Position numbers and translations under genes: made by a program
Part shown: positions 60,070 through 64,000 of the stretch, piece by piece
How the letters are laid out: each line of letters begins with the position of its first letter
How positions within the stretch are numbered: position 1 is the first letter of the stretch
Notes under the pieces: generated by a model
What the model was told of the DNA's origin: nothing
The model's database searches: none
The model's input: the letters and a program-made list of their open reading frames with translations, nothing else
Assembly (NCBI GenBank): GCA_963931105.1
Contig: OZ007004.1
Span: forward strand, 2,418,001 to 2,482,000
Origin: UMGS1590 sp900552455
Lineage (GTDB): Bacteria > Bacillota > Peptococcia > Peptococcales > Peptococcaceae
DNA: 64,000 nucleotides
Direction: 5' to 3'

Positions 60070-60116
60070 AAAAAAGATCAGGCAACGTTCCAGACGAACG
60101 TTCCTGATCTTTTTTC
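60070..60116 (+). terminator. Terminator after the Fic gene (works on both strands)
   Basis: AGATCAGG-C-AACGTTC/GAACGTT-CCTGATCT followed by TTTTTTC, with an A tract on the left. It also faces the converging methyltransferase gene. Confidence 0.9.
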
Positions 60117-60198
60117 ATATTTTGATAAACTGTACTGTCCATAATCTTTCAATGGATCATATTCACACGATCTTGTTGCTAATTATTGTCGTAATTTT

Positions 60199-60795
60199 TC
60201 ATTTCTTATGGCCGACAACACAGAACATGTTCTTTTTTCTCGATATTTTTACATCTACAAAGCCTGCGGACATCATAACTTTTCTAACATCTTCAGCTTT
60301 CAATGGCTCCATGTTTGGTATCATCTTTTCCCAATGTTTGTTCGGATCACCAGGATCGTTGATAACAGCAAATCTTCCATTTATCTTCAGCGTCCGATAC
60401 ACTTCAATAAAACACTTCTCCAAATCACGCCAAAAATAGACGGTTTCAAATGCCGTAACAAGATCAATGGTATTATCTTTGAACGGAAGACATTCTGCAC
60501 CTGCCTGAAAGATCTCACATCTTTTTCCAAGATATTTCCTATTAAACAATTTCGATATATTTACACTGGCTTCTGAAATGTCAACACCATACACTCTACC
60601 AAGAGCAGATTTTTTGATCAGATTTCGAACGTTATATCCACCACCACAGCCAATATCCACAATCCTACCTTCTTGAGGAATATCAAATAGAGTAAATCCC
60701 CACTTTGACAACGGAGAATGCCCCATATTCATCCCCCAAAGCATCATACATCCAATAAACCCATTGGGCTTCCCAAAATTATCTGTAAACGCCAT
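60199..60795 (-). CDS. Class I SAM-dependent methyltransferase, AT-rich
   Basis: 198 residues. The SAM-binding glycine loop is VDIGCGGGYNVRNL, followed by YGVDISEASV, and motif IV-like AFETVYFW. The C-terminus has the usual MMSAGFVDVKI strand pair. It fits the UbiE/small-molecule methyltransferase group; the substrate is unknown. Codon and base use is clearly more AT-rich than neighbours (AAA, TTT, ATA frequent), suggesting recent acquisition. RBS AGGAGG precedes the ATG. A long leader of ~100 bp lies between promoter and start. Confidence 0.88.
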   Translation of the reverse strand: MAFTDNFGKPNGFIGCMMLWGMNMGHSPLSKWGFTLFDIPQEGRIVDIGCGGGYNVRNLIKKSALGRVYGVDISEASVNISKLFNRKYLGKRCEIFQAGAECLPFKDNTIDLVTAFETVYFWRDLEKCFIEVYRTLKINGRFAVINDPGDPNKHWEKMIPNMEPLKAEDVRKVMMSAGFVDVKISRKKNMFCVVGHKK

Positions 60796-60906
60796 TCTTT
60801 TTCCTCCTAGGATTAAATTTTCACAAACAAATGCACACAGATATCATAAAGGTTCTACGGCCTTTGACGAAAGCCGCAAAAAGTTAGCCAATCCTTACGT
60901 GCATTT

Positions 60907-60936
60907 ATTATACACTATAGCTACATATAAATTCAA
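60907..60936 (-). promoter_or_regulatory. Promoter of the methyltransferase gene
   Basis: Minus-strand TTGAAT, 18-bp spacer, perfect TATAAT. The ~105-nt leader contains a GCGGC.../GGCCG stem near 60860-60885. Confidence 0.7.
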
Positions 60937-60950
60937 TACATTACAAACGA

Positions 60951-60996
60951 AAAAAGATCAGGCAACGTTACGGACGAACGTTCCTGATCTTTTTTC
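60951..60996. terminator. Bidirectional terminator after the XRE/zinc-ribbon gene
   Basis: AGATCAGG-C-AACGTT/GAACGTT-CCTGATCT with A and T tracts on both sides; nearly identical to 60070-60116. Confidence 0.88.
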
Positions 60997-61432
60997 ATTG
61001 CCAATGTTCAAGCTTTGGCAATAGCTCTTCGAGATAAGCACGGACTTTTTCTGGCGGCCAAGTGTCACTAGCCATGTGGTCTGCGAGAAAATCGATGAGC
61101 TGGTCGATGCTGTCATAGGCAAAGTGGCCATCGGCGTAGCACCATTTGCAGTAGCTTTCATTGATGCTGCCATCGGGCTCGCGGCTCATGGTTCCATCCT
61201 CCAGCGGCATGCCGCAGCATTGACAGATGAGCTGTCGCGGGCTGCCGAGCAGGGTATTGATCGAGACATCGTAAAGTTTGGAAAGTACTTTTAGCGTGTC
61301 AATATTCGGCACAGTCTCACCATTTTCCCAACGCGAAACAGCTTGTCGCGTCACATGGAGTTTTTCAGCGAGAGCTTCCTGCGAAAGTTCATGCCGGCTG
61401 CGCAATTCTAATAAAATATCTTTTGTTTCCAT
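60995..61432 (-). CDS. XRE-family regulator with C-terminal zinc ribbon
   Basis: 145 residues. The N-terminal helix-turn-helix (LRSRHELSQEALAEKLHVTRQAVSRWENG) is followed by a segment with two Cys pairs (CQCCGMPL and YCKWCYADG, residues ~74-100) that should bind zinc, then an acidic helical tail ending EELLPKLEHWQ. This is the zinc-ribbon XRE type common in Firmicutes, often linked to small-molecule or methyltransferase neighbours. The ATG at 61432 has GAGGTG upstream. Confidence 0.88.
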   Translation of the reverse strand: METKDILLELRSRHELSQEALAEKLHVTRQAVSRWENGETVPNIDTLKVLSKLYDVSINTLLGSPRQLICQCCGMPLEDGTMSREPDGSINESYCKWCYADGHFAYDSIDQLIDFLADHMASDTWPPEKVRAYLEELLPKLEHWQ

Positions 61433-61499
61433 GGCTATCACCTCACGCCCATTGTATCATGCGCAGTATGCGCTGAAAAGCAACGCGCTGTTGCCTTGC

Positions 61500-62351
61500 T
61501 CACTCGTTGTAGGTGATGGCTTTGATCTTTCCGTCGAAATAAGTAAAATCACCGTCGGGTAGCTGCCAGGTGGCTTTGAATGTGGTCGGCTGAAGGCAGC
61601 CATTTTCTGCGTGCTGGTAATCGCCGCAGGTGGCTACCCACGGCGTTTTCGTCGTGCTGCCGTCATCATTCGAGAGGCTGCGGTCGTTTGTGGTAAAGCG
61701 GATCATCTCGGCCTTGTTGTTGAAGGTGAATACGCCGCTCACGGTCTGGCCGAAGGCGGTGATGGTGGCGCGGAGCTGACCAGCGCCAATCTCTGCAAAA
61801 TGAATGTCGTCGTTCAACAGCGCGCTTGGCAGAAAGAGAATTTCCGCCAGATAGGTGACGAGGGCGGAGCGATCCATCTCCGCGCCGCGCTGATCAAACA
61901 GCGTGACAATTTTTCCGATGACGCCTTTCATGCCGCCGACGCCATCCTGATAATAATCGTAGCCCTGAAAAGGAATGCCGTAGAGGCTGCTCTCGACAAG
62001 CGCCAGACGCGCAGGCTCGGCAGCGGTGTTGAGCTGGGTGTAGTCGATGGTGAGCGCCGGACCATCCACGCTCTGTAAAAATTCAACGTCCTCATAGCGC
62101 ATGGTCATCCAGCGCATTTTCGGCATGTCGAGATAGCCGCAGTGAATGAGATAACGCTGCAAAAGTTCCGGCAGATTTTCCAGATCCTGGCGCGCGAAAG
62201 CGCCAGTCACTTCCGGCTGACGCGCCTTCGCCAGCGCCACGTCGTCAGCGAATGTTTTCTTGAGCGGCGAATACGGCAGGCGAAACCAGAGCGCCGCGCC
62301 AGCAACAGCGCCAACCGTCGCCAGGCAAAGTTTTTTGAGCAAAGTCGTCAT
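61500..62351 (-). CDS. Membrane-anchored DUF6544-like protein
   Basis: 283 residues. A single N-terminal hydrophobic segment (LCLATVGAVAGAALWFRLP) precedes a soluble domain. LENLPELLQRYLIHCGY, the YGIPFQGYDYYQDGVGGMKG segment and the terminal LPDGDFTYFDGKIKAITYNE resemble a family of unknown function usually called DUF6544 (lipoprotein-carrier-like fold). The start at 62351 has GGAGAGGAG upstream; the longer frame covers that site. No operon partner is evident, and the ABC ATPase genes upstream are separated by 110 bp. Confidence 0.75.
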   Translation of the reverse strand: MTTLLKKLCLATVGAVAGAALWFRLPYSPLKKTFADDVALAKARQPEVTGAFARQDLENLPELLQRYLIHCGYLDMPKMRWMTMRYEDVEFLQSVDGPALTIDYTQLNTAAEPARLALVESSLYGIPFQGYDYYQDGVGGMKGVIGKIVTLFDQRGAEMDRSALVTYLAEILFLPSALLNDDIHFAEIGAGQLRATITAFGQTVSGVFTFNNKAEMIRFTTNDRSLSNDDGSTTKTPWVATCGDYQHAENGCLQPTTFKATWQLPDGDFTYFDGKIKAITYNE

Positions 62352-62461
62352 CTTTTGTAGCTCCTCTCCTGAGAAAAATACACGTGCTATTTTCATTATG
62401 CCAACGCCATTTCCCTTCGTCAAGAAAAAACAGCCGGCAATGGATCACCGACTGCGCTTCC

Positions 62462-63220
62462 CTACAACGCTGCGTCAATGAGCGCTTGCGTGTACGGATG
62501 CTGTGGCTGCTGGATGATGGCGTCGGGCGTTCCCTGTTCGACGATGCGGCCGTTGTGCATGACGAGGGCGCGGTCGCAAAACTCCTGCACGAGGGCGAGG
62601 TCGTGGCTGATAAAGAGAATGGCGAGGCCGGTCTGCCGGCGCAGATCAGCGAGCAGCTCGAGGATCTGCTTCTGCACGGTGACATCGAGGGCGCTGGTGG
62701 CTTCGTCGCAGATGAGCAGCTGTGGCTGGATGGCGAGGGCACGGGCGATCGCAGCGCGTTGACACTGACCGCCGCTGACTTCGTGGGGATAGCGGCGAGC
62801 GATCTCTGGCGCAAGCCCGCACTGGACGAGAAGGTCTGCCACGCGCGCTTCTCGCTCGCGACGTGTGCAGCCGTTTGTGCGTAGGCTTTCGCCGATGCCG
62901 TCGCAGAGGGTGCGCCGCGGATCAAACGAGGCGGCTGTCTGCTGAAAAACCATCTGCACCTGCTGGTAATACGCGCGCAGGGCGCGTCTGCGGAGCGCGC
63001 CGATCTCCTGCCCATCGAAGCGGATCGTGCCGGCACATTTCGGAACGAGCTGCAAAATGGCGCGGGCCAGGGTGCTCTTCCCGCTGCCGGAGCCGCCGAC
63101 GACACCGAGGGTTTCATGACGCGCCAGAGAAAAATGCACGCTCTCGGCGGCGTTGAACGTGATCGCGCCGCGCGTAAAACGCACGCTGAGGCCGCGCACT
63201 TCCAACAATGGTTTGGTCAT
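62462..63220 (-). CDS. ABC transporter ATP-binding protein, DppF/OppF/NikE type
   Basis: 252 residues of the peptide/nickel importer ATPase family. Walker A is GGSGSGKST, the Q-loop region MVFQQTAASFDPRRT is typical of this family, signature SGGQCQRAAIARAL, Walker B LLICDEATSALD, and H-loop FISHDLALVQEF. The C-terminal QQPQHPYTQALIDA is the family tail, but the extra oligopeptide C-terminal extension is short. It starts one base after the stop of the partner ATPase, whose last codons contain its AGGAGG site. Membrane and binding subunits must lie outside the window. Confidence 0.93.
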   Translation of the reverse strand: MTKPLLEVRGLSVRFTRGAITFNAAESVHFSLARHETLGVVGGSGSGKSTLARAILQLVPKCAGTIRFDGQEIGALRRRALRAYYQQVQMVFQQTAASFDPRRTLCDGIGESLRTNGCTRREREARVADLLVQCGLAPEIARRYPHEVSGGQCQRAAIARALAIQPQLLICDEATSALDVTVQKQILELLADLRRQTGLAILFISHDLALVQEFCDRALVMHNGRIVEQGTPDAIIQQPQHPYTQALIDAAL

Positions 63221-63221
63221 C

Positions 63222-63992
63222 TCATTTCCTCCTTAATCGCGGCACTGCTGCGAGCAGTTCTTTTGTGTACGCTGCCTGCGGCGAAGAGAAAACCTGCGCC
63301 GTCGGCCCGGCTTCGACGATCCTGCCGGACTGGAGCACGATCACCTGATCAGCGAGCCGCTCGCAAACGCCGATGTTGTGGGTGACGAGCACAATGGCGC
63401 TGCCGTTTTTCTGTCGCAGAAAAGAAAGCGCGTCCAACACCTGGCGCTGGCTGATCATATCGAGGGCGCTGGTGGGTTCGTCGGCGAGAAGCAGCGCGGG
63501 GTTCAAAAGCATGGTGATGGCGAGCGCGACGCGCTGACTCATGCCGCCAGAGAGCGCATAGGGATAGCTGATCAGAATCTTTTCCGGCGCGGTGAGGCCG
63601 AGTTGTGTGAAGAGCGCAGCGGCGGCAGCATCGCTCTCAGCACGTGAGCAGGGATGCCGCGCGTTTAGGGTTTCATGCAGCTGATCGCCAATGGTGCGCA
63701 CAGGACAGAATGAGGCCGCCGGATCCTGAAAGATCATGCCGATGGCATTCCCGCGCAGCGCGCGCAGCGCACGCTCACTCAGCGCCGCTCCCTGAAAAGA
63801 AATGCGGCCGCTGGTGATGCGCGCATTTCCCGCGAGCAGGCCGGCAATGGCGCGCAAAAGTGTGCTCTTGCCGCTGCCGGAACCGCCCACGACGCCAAGG
63901 ATCTCGCCCGGCGCGAGGTTAAACGACACCTGCTCCAGCGCAGGCTGGCTGCCATAAGCGACGGATAGCCCGTCGACGCTCAGAAGCGCCAT
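63222..63992 (-). CDS. ABC transporter ATP-binding protein, DppD/OppD/NikD type
   Basis: 256 residues. Walker A GGSGSGKST, family segment GMIFQDPAASFCPVRTIGDQL, signature ALSGGMSQRVALAITML, Walker B LLLADEPTSALD and H-loop LVTHNIGVCERL. It pairs with the next gene to form the heterodimeric ATPase of a peptide- or nickel-type importer. The last residues RRK overlap the ribosome-binding site of the partner (TTAAGGAGG). The start has GGAGAG just upstream and lies eight bases from the window end, so upstream operon members are not visible. Confidence 0.93.
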   Translation of the reverse strand: MALLSVDGLSVAYGSQPALEQVSFNLAPGEILGVVGGSGSGKSTLLRAIAGLLAGNARITSGRISFQGAALSERALRALRGNAIGMIFQDPAASFCPVRTIGDQLHETLNARHPCSRAESDAAAAALFTQLGLTAPEKILISYPYALSGGMSQRVALAITMLLNPALLLADEPTSALDMISQRQVLDALSFLRQKNGSAIVLVTHNIGVCERLADQVIVLQSGRIVEAGPTAQVFSSPQAAYTKELLAAVPRLRRK

Positions 63993-64000
63993 CTCTCCAC

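Overview
The window looks like a chromosomal stretch of a moderately GC-rich Firmicute, most likely a Negativicute (diderm Firmicute). The grounds are PolC-type DNA polymerase, the Firmicute core order rpsB-tsf-(helicase)-pyrH-frr-uppS-cdsA-dxr-rseP-ispG-proS-polC, a whiA-yvcK-rapZ cluster, FakA/FakB, secreted stalk-domain and SLH-domain proteins, and a pyruvate:ferredoxin oxidoreductase. The genus cannot be named from sequence alone. Most genes before 28 kb lie on the minus strand.

Region 1 (1-31 kb) is mostly housekeeping. It holds a cut-off ABC transporter with an AraC regulator, nifJ, polC and proS (own promoter), then the isoprenoid/phospholipid/site-2-protease run, ribosome recycling and UMP kinase, a UvrD/PcrA helicase, EF-Ts and S2 (own promoter and structured leader). 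The fatty-acid kinase pair fakA-fakB, two acyltransferase-fold genes and a tadA-tRNA-Ser / tRNA-Val block follow. PolC is unusual: its PHP domain is not interrupted by the usual proofreading exonuclease.

Region 2 (31-50 kb) is accessory. It contains a four-gene minus-strand operon that looks like a peptide natural-product (RiPP) cluster: a 53-residue Cys-containing precursor, a radical SAM/SPASM maturase, an APH-fold kinase and an unrecognised protein. Upstream of it is a pair made of a large tandem-WYL-like regulator and a Sel1-repeat protein ending in a HEPN-type RNxxxH motif. Next is an SLH-anchored surface protein broken by an in-frame TAA. That surface gene is preceded by a short ORF carrying nine AAGAG repeats, whose stop codon overlaps the surface gene's start codon, an arrangement that could act as a phase-variable coupling switch. 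Several intergenic spaces here hold heptad-repeat elements with inverted ends and GC-rich inner hairpins, often beginning at a stop codon. Two of them share a recognisable core of about 80 bp in opposite orientation.

Region 3 (50-64 kb) returns to core genes (whiA-yvcK-rapZ, carAB). It then has a small island of a Fic protein, an AT-rich methyltransferase and an XRE/zinc-ribbon regulator, separated by near-identical hairpin terminators, and ends in two oligopeptide/nickel-type ABC ATPases. The Fic gene carries three copies of an 11-bp sequence, two of them forming a long perfect palindrome, between its catalytic and winged-helix parts.

All motifs, starts and alignments were read by eye. No database search was run.
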